Shown here one piece after another: positions 39,195-48,483 of a DNA stretch of 64,000 nt. The translations under genes were made by a program, and so were the position numbers. The stretch is from Limimaricola sp. G21655-S1 (lineage in GTDB: Bacteria; Pseudomonadota; Alphaproteobacteria; Rhodobacterales; Rhodobacteraceae): the NCBI RefSeq assembly GCF_027213785.1, contig NZ_JAPWGO010000010.1:62001-126000 (forward strand), written 5' to 3'. Position 1 is the stretch's first letter, and each line of letters begins with the position of its first letter. Under the pieces are notes generated by a model. That model made no database searches and was not told the origin of the DNA. It was given only the letters and a program-made list of their open reading frames with translations.

Positions 39195-40820
39195 ATGCGG
39201 CACGGCGGACGGATTCTGGTGGAGCAGCTTTCGAGGCTGGGGGTCGAGCGGGTGTTCTCGGTGCCGGGCGAAAGCTTTCTCGCCGTGCTCGACGGGCTGC
39301 ATGACGGCGCCATCGCCAACGTGGTCTGCCGCCACGAGGGCGGGGCGGCGATGATGGCCGAGGCGCATGGCAAACTGACTGGCCGGCCCGGCGTCGCCTT
39401 CGTCACGCGCGGCCCCGGCGCCACCAACGCCTCTGCCGGGGTGCATGTGGCGCGGCAGGACAGCACGCCGATGGTGCTCTTCGTGGGGCAGATCGCGCGG
39501 AGCGACCGCGACCGCGAGGCGTTCCAGGAGGTGGATTACCGCGCCATGTTCGGCGGCCTCGCCAAATGGGTGGCCGAGATCGACGACACCGCGCGCATTC
39601 CCGAATATGTCGGTCGCGCCTTCGAAGTTGCGATGTCGGGCCGCCCCGGCCCGGTGGTGCTGGCGCTGCCCGAGGACGTGCTCTCGGGACATGCGGAGAC
39701 ACCGGATCTCGGACCCGCGCCGGAGCGGCTGGCGCCCGATCTCTCGGGGGCGGCGGGGCGGATCATGGCGCGACTGGCCCGGGCCGAACGCCCGCTCGTG
39801 GTGGTGGGCGGGCCGCATTGGTCGCAGGCCGCCGCCGCCGATCTGGCCCGCTTCGCCGAAAACCAGGGCCTGCCCGTGGCGGCGGGGTTCCGGCGGCAGG
39901 ACTACATGGACAACCGCCATTCCCACTATGCCGGGGATCTGAATGTCGGGGTGAATCCGAGGCTCGCCGAGCGCGTCCGCACGGCCGACGCCATTCTCGC
40001 GATCGGTACGCGACTGGGGGATATCGAGACGCAGGGCTATACGCTGCTCAGCCCCGCGGGCGACGACAAGACGCTGATCCATGTCCACTCCGATCCGGAC
40101 GAGATCGGCCGGGTCTGGCGGCCGGGTCTGGCGGCCGTGGCCCCGGCGCCCGCGATGATCTCGGCGCTGGCCGCGCTCGATCCCTGCGGCGCCGACTGGT
40201 CCGGCTGGACCCGGAACGCGCGCGCGGATTACGAGGGCTGGCTCGCGCCGAAGGAGACCCCCGGCGCGGTGAAGCTGGAACGGGTCATCGGCTGGCTTTC
40301 GGAGAACCTGCCCGAGGACGCGATCCTGACCAACGGTGCCGGCAACTACGCGGGCTGGCTGCACCGCTATTTCCGGTTCAAGGGATTCCGGACCCAGCTC
40401 GCACCGACGTCGGGCTCGATGGGATACGGCTTTCCGGCGGCGATCGCGGCGGCGCTGGCGCATCCGGGGCGCGCGGTGGTCTGCCTCGCGGGCGATGGCT
40501 GCTTCCAGATGACGCTGAACGAGATGTCGACGGCGCTGCAGCATGGCGCGGCGCCGGTCGTGATCGTCGTCAACAACGGCCGCTATGGCACCATCCGCAT
40601 GCATCAGGAGCGGCATTTCCCCGGCCGCGTCTCCGGCACGGCGCTGGCCAATCCCGATTTCGCGGAGTTCGCGCGGGCCTATGGCGGGCATGGCGAAGTG
40701 GTGGAGCGGGACGCCGATTTCCCGGCGGCCTTCGAGCGGGCGCGCGAGAGCAGGCGTCCGGCGGTGATCGAGCTGCGGGTCGATCCGGCGGCGCTCTCGA
40801 CCGGGCAGGTGCTGGATTGA
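39195..40820 (+). CDS. Thiamine diphosphate-dependent enzyme (acetolactate synthase-like)
   Basis: A 541-residue ThDP enzyme with the acetohydroxyacid synthase/benzoylformate decarboxylase plan. The glutamate that activates ThDP is E48 (CRHEGGAA), and the Mg-ThDP motif begins GDG at 433-435, with VVNN some 25 residues later. Three domains (PYR, central, PP) are present. No small regulatory subunit is nearby and the sequence is not IlvB-like, so the reaction is undetermined. Start choice: ATGs at 39165, 39192 and 39195 are in frame; GGAGG five bases before 39195 favours it. Confidence 0.8.
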   Translation: MRHGGRILVEQLSRLGVERVFSVPGESFLAVLDGLHDGAIANVVCRHEGGAAMMAEAHGKLTGRPGVAFVTRGPGATNASAGVHVARQDSTPMVLFVGQIARSDRDREAFQEVDYRAMFGGLAKWVAEIDDTARIPEYVGRAFEVAMSGRPGPVVLALPEDVLSGHAETPDLGPAPERLAPDLSGAAGRIMARLARAERPLVVVGGPHWSQAAAADLARFAENQGLPVAAGFRRQDYMDNRHSHYAGDLNVGVNPRLAERVRTADAILAIGTRLGDIETQGYTLLSPAGDDKTLIHVHSDPDEIGRVWRPGLAAVAPAPAMISALAALDPCGADWSGWTRNARADYEGWLAPKETPGAVKLERVIGWLSENLPEDAILTNGAGNYAGWLHRYFRFKGFRTQLAPTSGSMGYGFPAAIAAALAHPGRAVVCLAGDGCFQMTLNEMSTALQHGAAPVVIVVNNGRYGTIRMHQERHFPGRVSGTALANPDFAEFARAYGGHGEVVERDADFPAAFERARESRRPAVIELRVDPAALSTGQVLD

Positions 40821-40871
40821 AGCTGATTCGGGCTTGGTACGGCGGCGCACGAAATGCGAACCACCAACAAC

Positions 40872-40902
40872 TTGCGGTTCAATTGCAATACCCCGACATA
40901 TA
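40872..40902 (+). promoter_or_regulatory. Candidate promoter very close to the HWE kinase start
   Basis: TTGCGG at 40872-40877 and a CATATA or ACATAT hexamer at 40896-40902 have about 18-19 bases between them. Initiation about seven bases on would fall at the ATG (40910), giving an mRNA with little or no leader. CCGAC and GTCGG (40893-40897 and 40904-40908) make a small hairpin across the same place. Confidence 0.3.
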
Positions 40903-40909
40903 GGTCGGA

Positions 40910-42325
40910 ATGATGAGTAGCGAGAGACCGACAGCGGGAATGGAAGACGTAACGGATCTGACAGCTGGCGCTGATCATCTGCGGCTGGTGCTGGCCGTGG
41001 GCGAAATCGGTGTCTGGGATCTCGACGTGACGACCGGCAAGGCCTGGCGCAGCCTGCGTCACGATCAGATCTTCGGCTACGACAAGCAGCTTCCGTCTTG
41101 GAGCTACGAGGATTTCCTGTCCCATGTGGTGGAGGAAGACCGGGCCCGGGTCGACGAGGCCTATGGCACGGCGCTGGCCGAAAAGCGCAACTGGTCCTTC
41201 GACTGCCGGATCCTGCGCGCCGACGGCAAGCTGCGCTGGATCGCCGCCCATGGCCGCCACGTGGTCGATCCGCATAACGGGCACGAGCGGATCATCGGCC
41301 ATGTCCTCGACATCACCGAGAGCAAGGAAGCCGAGGAGCGGCTGCGTCTCGTTACCTCCGAGCTGAACCACCGCACCCGCAACATGCTGTCGGTGCTGCA
41401 GGGCATGGTGCGGATGTCGGCGCGGCGCGCGAGCAGCGTGGCCGATCTCGAACGCAGCCTGCTGGGCCGGATGGAGGCGCTGTCGCGCAGCCACGCGCTG
41501 ACGGTGCAGCTGTCGGAAAGCGCGCTCAGGATCTGGGACGTGATCAACAGCGCCGTTTCGCCCTTCGCGCCCGAGCCGGATCGTTTTTCGGTCAGCGGCG
41601 CCACCGACGCGACGCTGGCGCCGAAGATCGCCGAGAGCCTGTCGCTGGCGCTCTATGAGCTGACCACCAACGCGATCAAGTACGGCGCGCTCAGCACCGG
41701 CGAGGGGCGGGTGTCGGTCAATGTCTCGCGGCTCGCACCGGGGCGGGCACAGGTCGTCTGGCGCGAAACCGGCGGGCCGCGCGTCTCGCCGCCGGCGCAA
41801 AGGGGGTTCGGTTCGACCCTGCTGCGCTCGATCCTGCGCGCCGAGGAAGGCGAGGTGCGGATCGATTTCGCCGAGACGGGCGTGGTCTGCGTCATCGAAT
41901 TGCCGGTGGGCCACGACGTCGCCGAGAGCGAACGGGCGACCCATGGCGAAGGACAGCTCGACGGTCGCCGGGTGATGGTGGTCGAGGACGAGTTCCTGAT
42001 CGCGATCTCGCTCGAAATGGCGCTGGGCGAACAGGGGGCGCTGGTCGAGGGGCCCTATACCCGGCTTGACGAGGCGCAAAAGGCGGTGTCGAGCCGGCCC
42101 GATGCGGCGGTGCTCGACGTCCGGCTCGGCTCGGAATCGAGCCTGCCACTGGCGCGCGATCTCGCGGGCCTGGGGGTGCCGCTGCTGTTCGTCACCGGCA
42201 ATGTCGATGGCGAGGAGCTCAAGCAGGAGTTCCCCGAGGCCCAGGTTCTGTCCAAGCCGGTGAGCGAGGACCGGGTGGTGGCCGAGCTGAAGCGGCTGAT
42301 CGAACGCCGCTCCGTGGCGCGCTAG
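40910..42325 (+). CDS. PAS-HWE histidine kinase with receiver domain
   Basis: A 471-residue soluble hybrid kinase. A PAS sensor covers about 24-140. The HWE kinase domain follows, with phospho-acceptor H154 (ELNHRTRNM), the N-box ELTTNAIKYGAL (N254) and the diagnostic W284-x-E286. A receiver domain occupies about 354-465 with E359/D360, phospho-acceptor D403, T429 and K449. There is no membrane segment or partner regulator gene, so it is an orphan. HWE kinases in alphaproteobacteria often serve light or general stress signalling; the PAS domain shows no flavin-binding LOV motif (no NCRFLQ). Confidence 0.9.
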   Translation: MMSSERPTAGMEDVTDLTAGADHLRLVLAVGEIGVWDLDVTTGKAWRSLRHDQIFGYDKQLPSWSYEDFLSHVVEEDRARVDEAYGTALAEKRNWSFDCRILRADGKLRWIAAHGRHVVDPHNGHERIIGHVLDITESKEAEERLRLVTSELNHRTRNMLSVLQGMVRMSARRASSVADLERSLLGRMEALSRSHALTVQLSESALRIWDVINSAVSPFAPEPDRFSVSGATDATLAPKIAESLSLALYELTTNAIKYGALSTGEGRVSVNVSRLAPGRAQVVWRETGGPRVSPPAQRGFGSTLLRSILRAEEGEVRIDFAETGVVCVIELPVGHDVAESERATHGEGQLDGRRVMVVEDEFLIAISLEMALGEQGALVEGPYTRLDEAQKAVSSRPDAAVLDVRLGSESSLPLARDLAGLGVPLLFVTGNVDGEELKQEFPEAQVLSKPVSEDRVVAELKRLIERRSVAR

Positions 42326-42930
42326 AACTCGACGCCGATCTGCGCCTTGATGCCCGAGCGGAACGGGTGCTTCACCAGTTCCATCTCGGTCACCAGGTCC
42401 GCGGCCTCGATCAGGTCCTCATGCGCGTTGCGCCCGGTGAGCACGACATGGGTCATGCGCGGCTTTTCCTCGCGCAGGAAGGTCACGACCTCCTTGATGT
42501 CGAGATATTCGTAGCGCAGCGCGATGTTGATCTCGTCGAGCAGCACCATGCGGTTTTCCGGGTCGCGGATCAGCTCCTTGGCCTTTTCCCAGGCCGCCTG
42601 CGCCATCTCGGTGTCGCGGGTGCGGTCCTGCGTCTCCCAGGTGAAGCCCTCGCCCATGGTGTGGAACTGGCAGACATCCGAGAAGCGCTCGAGGATCAGG
42701 TCGCGCTCGCCGGTGGACATGCCGCCCTTGATGAACTGCACCACGGCGCATTGCATCTCGTGCGCGATGCAGCGGAAGATCATCCCGAAGGCGGCCGAAG
42801 ACTTGCCCTTGCCCTTGCCGGTATGGACGATGATCAGGCCCTTCTCGTCGGTCTTGGTGGCCATGATCTTGTCGCGCGCGGCCTTCTTCTTGGCCATCTT
42901 CATCGCGTGGCGGTCGGTGTCGTCGGTCAT
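42322..42930 (-). CDS. cobO: Cob(I)yrinic acid a,c-diamide adenosyltransferase
   Basis: CobO transfers the adenosyl group from ATP to cob(I)yrinate diamide. The 202-residue protein has a basic N-terminus, then the P-loop TGKGKGKSSAA, and VLLDEIN as Walker B. The ATG at 42930 has GGAG seven bases before it; a GTG directly upstream is less favoured. It is 57 bases downstream of lrgB and probably the last gene of the cobN transcript. It overlaps the convergent kinase by four bases. Confidence 0.95.
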   Translation of the reverse strand: MTDDTDRHAMKMAKKKAARDKIMATKTDEKGLIIVHTGKGKGKSSAAFGMIFRCIAHEMQCAVVQFIKGGMSTGERDLILERFSDVCQFHTMGEGFTWETQDRTRDTEMAQAAWEKAKELIRDPENRMVLLDEINIALRYEYLDIKEVVTFLREEKPRMTHVVLTGRNAHEDLIEAADLVTEMELVKHPFRSGIKAQIGVEF

Positions 42931-42987
42931 CACATGGCTCCTCTTCGGGGCGACAGACTGCGCCAGAGCCGGTCGCTCCGCAACCCG

Positions 42988-43725
42988 TCAGCCGGTCAGC
43001 CAGGCGACCAGCCAGGGCGCGAGCAGCGGCGCGATCAACGCCGTCAGCAGCGCGTTCAGCCCCATGCCTATGCCCGCGAAGGCGCCCGCCGTCTCGTTGA
43101 CCTGGAACGCCCGCGCGGTGCCGATGCCATGCGCCGCCACGCCCACGGCGAGGCCGCGCGCGCGCCAGTCGCGGATCCGGAACAGGTTCAAGAGCGGCGT
43201 CGCGACGACGGCACCGGTGATGCCGGTGATGATCACCAGCACCGCCGTCAGGTTCGGCGCGCCGCCGATCGTCTCGGACACGCCGAGCGCCACGGGTGCC
43301 GTCACCGATTTCGGCGCCAGCGAAAGCAGCGTCTCGCCCCTGAGCCCGAAGGCCGCGCCGATGGCCACCGCCGTGACCAGCGCGGTGACCGAACCCGCCG
43401 CCAGTGCTGCCAGCATCGGCCAGAAGGCCGAGCGGATGAGCCTGAGATTGGCATAAAGGGGCACGGCCAGCGCGACGGTTGCGGGGCCGAGCATGAAATG
43501 CACGAACTGCGCGCCCTCGAAATAGCTCTGATAGGGCGTGCCGGTGACACGCAGCAGCAGCGCCAGAAGCGCCACTGCGACCAGCACCGGGTTCACCAGC
43601 GGCCTGCGCCCGGCGCGGCGGAACGCCAGATCGCCCAAGCCATAGGCCACCAGCGTCGCGGTCAGCCACAACAGCGGGTCCTGGCGCAGATAGGTCCAGA
43701 TTTCGGTGGGATCGGCAGGGGTCAT
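42988..43725 (-). CDS. lrgB: LrgB family membrane protein
   Basis: A 245-residue protein with about seven to nine membrane helices. LrgB motifs are seen: SVTAPVA in the middle, GAPNLTAVLVIITGITGA and GVAAHGIGTARA. LrgA/LrgB were described as holin-like regulators of murein hydrolases; homologues transport pyruvate or glycolate. Its ATG overlaps the lrgA stop. Its place between cobN and cobO is unusual. Confidence 0.92.
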   Translation of the reverse strand: MTPADPTEIWTYLRQDPLLWLTATLVAYGLGDLAFRRAGRRPLVNPVLVAVALLALLLRVTGTPYQSYFEGAQFVHFMLGPATVALAVPLYANLRLIRSAFWPMLAALAAGSVTALVTAVAIGAAFGLRGETLLSLAPKSVTAPVALGVSETIGGAPNLTAVLVIITGITGAVVATPLLNLFRIRDWRARGLAVGVAAHGIGTARAFQVNETAGAFAGIGMGLNALLTALIAPLLAPWLVAWLTG

Positions 43726-44072
43726 TCCGAGGCCCCGCTGAGCCGCGCCACGGCGAGGAACACGTAGACGCCTGCGAGGATCGCCGCGACGGTCGAGAGC
43801 AGTAGCGCCGCGATCAGCGCCACGCCGTCGCGGCCCAGCGTGTCGAGATGCCCGACCACGCCGACACCGGCCGGCACGAACAGCAGCGACAAATGCGCGA
43901 GCAGCGCCGAGGTCGTCGGGGCGATCCGCTCGGCCAGAGCGGGGCGCAGGATCAGCGCCGCGAAGAGCAGCGCCATGCCGATCACCGGGCCGGGCACGGG
44001 CAGGCCGAGGCCCCTTGCCGCGATCTCGCCCGCGAGTTGGCAGGCAAGCAGGACGACGAGATTGACGATCAT
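43722..44072 (-). CDS. lrgA: LrgA/CidA family membrane protein
   Basis: A 116-residue protein with four membrane helices and the CidA/LrgA signature PVPGPVIGMALLFAALI, then HLSLLFVPAGVGVV. The ATG at 44072 overlaps the stop of the nucleotidyltransferase gene (ATGA), and the stop overlaps lrgB. The longer open frame from 44177 lies inside the upstream gene. Confidence 0.92.
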   Translation of the reverse strand: MIVNLVVLLACQLAGEIAARGLGLPVPGPVIGMALLFAALILRPALAERIAPTTSALLAHLSLLFVPAGVGVVGHLDTLGRDGVALIAALLLSTVAAILAGVYVFLAVARLSGASE

Positions 44073-44713
44073 GTGGCCTCCGGGCGGCTTGGGCGGCTCT
44101 CGGTCTGGAGCGGGGATGCGGGATGTCGAGCTTGCGGGGTCTCCGGCCATGGCTCGATCGTCAGCTCGGGCCAGCATGCCTTCTGCCGTGTCGCCTTGGC
44201 CTCGTGCGTCGCGCGGTTCGGCAGGATCGGGTTCGGCACGACCCGCATCGCGAAGACGTCTTCGAGGCCATGGGGCGCATAGATGTCGAAGCCGTCATCG
44301 GGGCGCAGCCGCATGCCGACGCAATGCGTGCGCGTCGCGAAGTGGTCGATCCCTTCGCGGCTCGACGCGTAATCCGGGCAGGCATGGCCGAAGCGTTCGC
44401 GGTACCACAGCGGCACCCGTGCCTGGTTGCGGATCTCGACCGGCGGCGCGGGGGCGAAAAACGGCGCGGTGCGGCGGATCACGCGGTCCTCGGCCGCCCA
44501 GCTCGTGTCGGGGTCGAAATAGAACAGGTCGATATCCTTGACCCCATGCAGCGCCGGCCGCCCGGTGAGCGCGTTCCACACCGCGCCGTAGAGCGCGCCA
44601 GAGACGATCCACCAATCGGGCAGGTCGAGCGCGCGCGCCGCACGGAATGCGGCCATGAGCTCCGGCGTGGCGCGGATGATCTCGACCAGTCGTTCCCGAA
44701 GCGCCTCGCTCAC
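44069..44713 (-). CDS. Nucleotidyltransferase-like protein (NTP_transf_6 type)
   Basis: This 214-residue protein looks like the stand-alone nucleotidyltransferase family PF06042. The metal-binding D60-x-D62 (GVKDIDLFYFD) follows the SGALYGAVWN segment, which replaces the usual GS motif. It starts with GTG at 44713 that overlaps the cobN stop (GTGA), and its stop overlaps lrgA. Its substrate is unknown. The nearest cobalamin nucleotidyl steps (GTP or adenosylation) belong to other folds, so I do not assign it one. Confidence 0.78.
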   Translation of the reverse strand: MSEALRERLVEIIRATPELMAAFRAARALDLPDWWIVSGALYGAVWNALTGRPALHGVKDIDLFYFDPDTSWAAEDRVIRRTAPFFAPAPPVEIRNQARVPLWYRERFGHACPDYASSREGIDHFATRTHCVGMRLRPDDGFDIYAPHGLEDVFAMRVVPNPILPNRATHEAKATRQKACWPELTIEPWPETPQARHPASPLQTESRPSRPEAT

Positions 44714-47700
44714 CGCAGCGCCTCGATCCGGGCGCGGGCCGAGTTCGAGCGCGGCTGCCACAGCCCGCGGTCGATCGCCTCCTGCAGCCGCTCGGCGATC
44801 TCCCTGAGCGCTGGCGGGTTGTGCTCGGCGACGAAGTCGCGCGTGTCCTCGTCGGCCAGCACCGCCTCCTCCACGAGGTCGAAATGGTGGTTCTTCACCG
44901 CCCGCGTGGTGGCGGCGAAGGCGAAGAGGTAGTCGACCGTCGCCGCGATTTCGAAGGCACCCTTGTAGCCGTGGCGCTTCACGCCATCGATCCATTTCGG
45001 GTTCACCACGCGGCTTCGCACGACGCGGGCGATCTCTTCGTCGAGGCTGCGGATGACCGGGCGCTCGGGACGCGAATGGTCATTGTGATAGATCGGACGC
45101 TCGCGGCCCTGAAGGCTCGCGACGGCCGCCGCCGCGCCGCCCTCGAACTGGTAGTAATCGTCCGAATCGAGGATGTCGTGCTCGCGGTTGTCCTGGTTCT
45201 GCACGATGGCCTCGACCTGTCCGAGCCTTGCGGCGAACCCGTCGCGGTCGGCCGTGCCCTCCTGTCCCGCGCCATAGGCATAGCCGCCCCAATCGAGATA
45301 GGCGGCGCCGAGATCGGCGCGCTCAGACCAGATCCGCTCGTCGATCAGGGCCTGAAGGCCGGCCCCGTAAGCGCCGGGCTTCGATCCATAGACCCGTGCG
45401 GCGGACCCGCCCGCGCGCACCCTCGCTGCCGCCGGGTTGGTCTCCTCGGGCTCGTCGAGCGCCTGCACGGCGCGGGCTGCGCTGTCGACCAGGGCCACCA
45501 GCTGCGGGAAGGCGTCGCGGAAGAAGCCCGAGATGCGCAAGGTCACGTCGACGCGGGGCCGTCCCAGCACCCCCTCGGGCAGCACCTCGAAGCCGGTGAC
45601 GCGGCGATTGGCGCTGTCCCATATCGGCTTCACGCCCATCAGGGCCAGCGCCTGCGCGATGTCGTCGCCGCCCGTGCGCATGTTGGCGGTGCCCCATGCG
45701 GTGACCAGCATGCTGCGCGGCCAGTCGCCATGGTCCTGCAGGTGTTTTTCGATCAGGAGGTTCGCCGATTTCCAGCCCAGCGCCCAAGCCGTGGGCGTCG
45801 GAACTGCGCGCGCGTCGACGGAGAAGAAGTTGCGCCCCGTCGGCAGCACGTCGGGTCGCCCGCGCGTCGGGGCGCCCGACGGGCCGGGCGCCACGGCGCG
45901 GCCATCGAGACCGGTGAGCAGGCCCGCACCCTCGGCCGGGCCGCAGGCGGCGATGGCGGGGCGGAGCTTCGTCTCGATCTCTCCCAGCACGGCGGCGGAG
46001 GCGGGGCCGGGGGCAGGGGCCCTGCCGTCGAGCAGGCGCTGGCACAGCTCCTCCAGCCGCTCCACCGTGTCGCCCGCGCTGCGCCACTTGCCCTCGCCCG
46101 AGAGCGCGTCGGGGCGCGGGCCGGTCCAGCTCGCCGTCATGTCGCAGTCGAGCGGGTCGAAGCCCAAGCATAGATCATCGGCCAACGCGCGCAGGATCGA
46201 GGCCGCGCCCGTGCCGCGCGGTACCCTTGCCAAGGCGATGGCGAGGTCGCGTTCCTGCCGTCCCTCGGGGCTTTGCCCGAACACGTGCAGCCCGTCGCGG
46301 ATCTGCGCCTCCTTCAGCTCGCACAGCCACGCGTCGAGCTTGGCGAGATCGGTGTCGGCCTGTCCCGAGAACCCGGCATCCGAGGCCAAGCCGGTGGTCT
46401 CGGCGAGGCTCAGAATCTCGCGGCGCAGATGGGTGATGCGGCGCGGATCGACGCCCGCGGCCTCGTAATATTCGTCCACCAGCGCTTCGAGATCGCGCAA
46501 GGGACCGTAGTTTTCGGCGCGGGTCAGAGGCGGGGTCAGGTGATCGATCACCACCGCCTGCGCGCGCCGCTTGGCCTGCGTGCCCTCGCCGGGATCGTTG
46601 ACGATGAACGGGTAGAGGTGCGGGGTCGCGCCGAGCGCGATCTCGGGCCAGCAGGTCTCCGACAGCGCCACCGCCTTGCCCGGCAGCCATTCGAGATTGC
46701 CGTGCTTGCCCATATGCACCACCGCGTCCGCGCCCCAGTGATGGCGCAGCCAGAAATGGAAGGCGAGGTAGTGGTGGGGCGGGACGAGATCGGGCGAGTG
46801 GTAGGTCTCGGTCGGGTCGATGTTGTAGCCCCGCGCGGGCTGCAGCCCGACCACCGCATTGCCGAACCGGTGCAGCGACAGGGCGAAGCCGCGCCCGGGC
46901 CCGCCGTCGGAATTGCGTATTTGGGGAGAGATGAAAGGATCGTCGCCCGGCGGCCCCCAACGGTCGAGGATCTGCTGCTTTGCAGCCCAGGGGAGTTCCG
47001 CGAAATGGCGCTCGTACTCTTCGAGCGGCAGCACCTCGCCGCCGTCGCGCGTCGCGCGGTCCGTCAGCCAGTTGGTCGGGCCCGCCATCAGCCGGTCCAT
47101 CAGCGCCTGCGCGTCCTCGGGCGTGTCCTCGACCGCATAACCTGCCCCCTGCATCAGCCGCAGCGCATGCACCGTGGCGGCGGGGGTGTCGAGACCGACG
47201 CCGTTGGCCAGCCGTCCGTCCTTGTTGGGGTAGTTGGCCAGCACCAGCGCCACCTTGCGATCGCAGGCGGGCGTGGCGCGCAGCCTTGCCCAGGCTGCTG
47301 CCAGCGCGGCCACGAAAGTGATCCGGTCCGCGCGGGGCTGGTAGGTGGCGACGCGGCATTGGGTCGCCTCGTCGAAGAAGGCCTCGCCCTTGAAGCCGAT
47401 GGCGCGGCTCAGGATCCGTCCGTCTACCTCCGGCAGTGCCACGTTCATCGCGATGTCGCGCGCCGAGAGACCGGTCAGCCCTTCTTCCCAGACCTCCTCG
47501 CTGCTGGCCGAGAGCACGATCTGGAACACCGGGGCCTCGTTGGCCGCCGGGGTGGCGAGCGGGTTGGGGGCCGAGGCGTCGCCCGCGCTCGCGCCTCCGG
47601 TCGCGAAAGAGGTGGCGTTGAGGATCACCGAGGGCGGCGCGGCCTCCATCAGCCCGGTCAGCGTGTCGCGCGAGACCGGGTCCTTGAGGGATGCCACGAA

Positions 47701-48405
47701 GACCGGCATCGGGTTCAGCCCGGCCCGCAGCAGGGCCCGCACCAGCCGGTCGATCGGCGCCAGCTGCGCGCCTTGCAGCAGCGCCCGGTAGAATACGACC
47801 GGCACGACCGGGGCATCTACGGCCCAGGCCTCGCGCAGCCGGTCGAGATCGGCGATGCCGAGGCCGGGCCAGTAGAGACCGGCGCGCAGCAGCGGGCGGG
47901 CGGCCTGTGGCGGCTCGGTGCCGTCGAGCATGTGCTTCGCATGGGCGAGGAATGCGGTCGCATTCTCGGGGCCGCCCTCGACGAGGTAGGACCACAGCGC
48001 GTCGTAATCCGCAGGCTTGACGGTCGACAGTTCGCGCAGCTCCGGGTCCGGCTTGTCGTCGCCGGGCAGGGCGGCGAAGGGCACGCCCGCCTCGGCCAGC
48101 CGGGCCGCGTATTGCACCAGCCCGTATTTCCAGTAGCCTGCGCCGCCCAGCACGCGCGCCACGACGAGGCGCGATCTCGTCGCGCAGTCGTCGAGATGCA
48201 GGTCCACCGACATCGGGTGCTGCAGATGCATCAGGCTCGCCAGCCGCAGATCGGGCGCGTCGGGCATCGAGGCCCGCGCCGCGCTCAGCGCGGCGAGCTC
48301 GGTGTCGGCGGCGGAGATGACGACGAGGTCGCCGGGCGTCTGGCCGAGATCGACGGCCTCGGTGCCGTCGGAGACGGTGCCCGGCGTGGCGGCGAGAAGA
48401 TGCAT
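44710..48405 (-). CDS. cobN: Cobaltochelatase subunit CobN
   Basis: CobN is the large subunit of the ATP-dependent aerobic cobaltochelatase, which inserts cobalt into hydrogenobyrinic acid a,c-diamide together with CobS and CobT. The 1231-residue protein shows the MgCoChl domain throughout, e.g. GKHGNLEWLPGK and GTANMRTGGDDIAQAL. CobS/CobT are not in the window. Because CobN resembles ChlH/BchH, a magnesium role was considered, but the cob neighbours argue for cobalt. The following gene overlaps its stop. Confidence 0.95.
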   Translation of the reverse strand: MHLLAATPGTVSDGTEAVDLGQTPGDLVVISAADTELAALSAARASMPDAPDLRLASLMHLQHPMSVDLHLDDCATRSRLVVARVLGGAGYWKYGLVQYAARLAEAGVPFAALPGDDKPDPELRELSTVKPADYDALWSYLVEGGPENATAFLAHAKHMLDGTEPPQAARPLLRAGLYWPGLGIADLDRLREAWAVDAPVVPVVFYRALLQGAQLAPIDRLVRALLRAGLNPMPVFVASLKDPVSRDTLTGLMEAAPPSVILNATSFATGGASAGDASAPNPLATPAANEAPVFQIVLSASSEEVWEEGLTGLSARDIAMNVALPEVDGRILSRAIGFKGEAFFDEATQCRVATYQPRADRITFVAALAAAWARLRATPACDRKVALVLANYPNKDGRLANGVGLDTPAATVHALRLMQGAGYAVEDTPEDAQALMDRLMAGPTNWLTDRATRDGGEVLPLEEYERHFAELPWAAKQQILDRWGPPGDDPFISPQIRNSDGGPGRGFALSLHRFGNAVVGLQPARGYNIDPTETYHSPDLVPPHHYLAFHFWLRHHWGADAVVHMGKHGNLEWLPGKAVALSETCWPEIALGATPHLYPFIVNDPGEGTQAKRRAQAVVIDHLTPPLTRAENYGPLRDLEALVDEYYEAAGVDPRRITHLRREILSLAETTGLASDAGFSGQADTDLAKLDAWLCELKEAQIRDGLHVFGQSPEGRQERDLAIALARVPRGTGAASILRALADDLCLGFDPLDCDMTASWTGPRPDALSGEGKWRSAGDTVERLEELCQRLLDGRAPAPGPASAAVLGEIETKLRPAIAACGPAEGAGLLTGLDGRAVAPGPSGAPTRGRPDVLPTGRNFFSVDARAVPTPTAWALGWKSANLLIEKHLQDHGDWPRSMLVTAWGTANMRTGGDDIAQALALMGVKPIWDSANRRVTGFEVLPEGVLGRPRVDVTLRISGFFRDAFPQLVALVDSAARAVQALDEPEETNPAAARVRAGGSAARVYGSKPGAYGAGLQALIDERIWSERADLGAAYLDWGGYAYGAGQEGTADRDGFAARLGQVEAIVQNQDNREHDILDSDDYYQFEGGAAAAVASLQGRERPIYHNDHSRPERPVIRSLDEEIARVVRSRVVNPKWIDGVKRHGYKGAFEIAATVDYLFAFAATTRAVKNHHFDLVEEAVLADEDTRDFVAEHNPPALREIAERLQEAIDRGLWQPRSNSARARIEALR

Positions 48406-48483
48406 GGCGGCCCTTTCGTGAACGCTTGCGAAGCCCCGCGCGTTGGGGCAGGGAACGGCACCCCCCAGTTACAGGAGCGGATG

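Noticed and set aside
40910-42325. LOV photoreceptor kinase
   Set aside because: The PAS domain lacks the flavin-binding Cys motif of LOV domains, so a light role is not claimed.
44710-48405. CobN as magnesium chelatase subunit H
   Set aside because: The neighbours are cobO, cobW, cbtA and cbtB, and no photosynthesis genes are present; the cobalt role is better supported.
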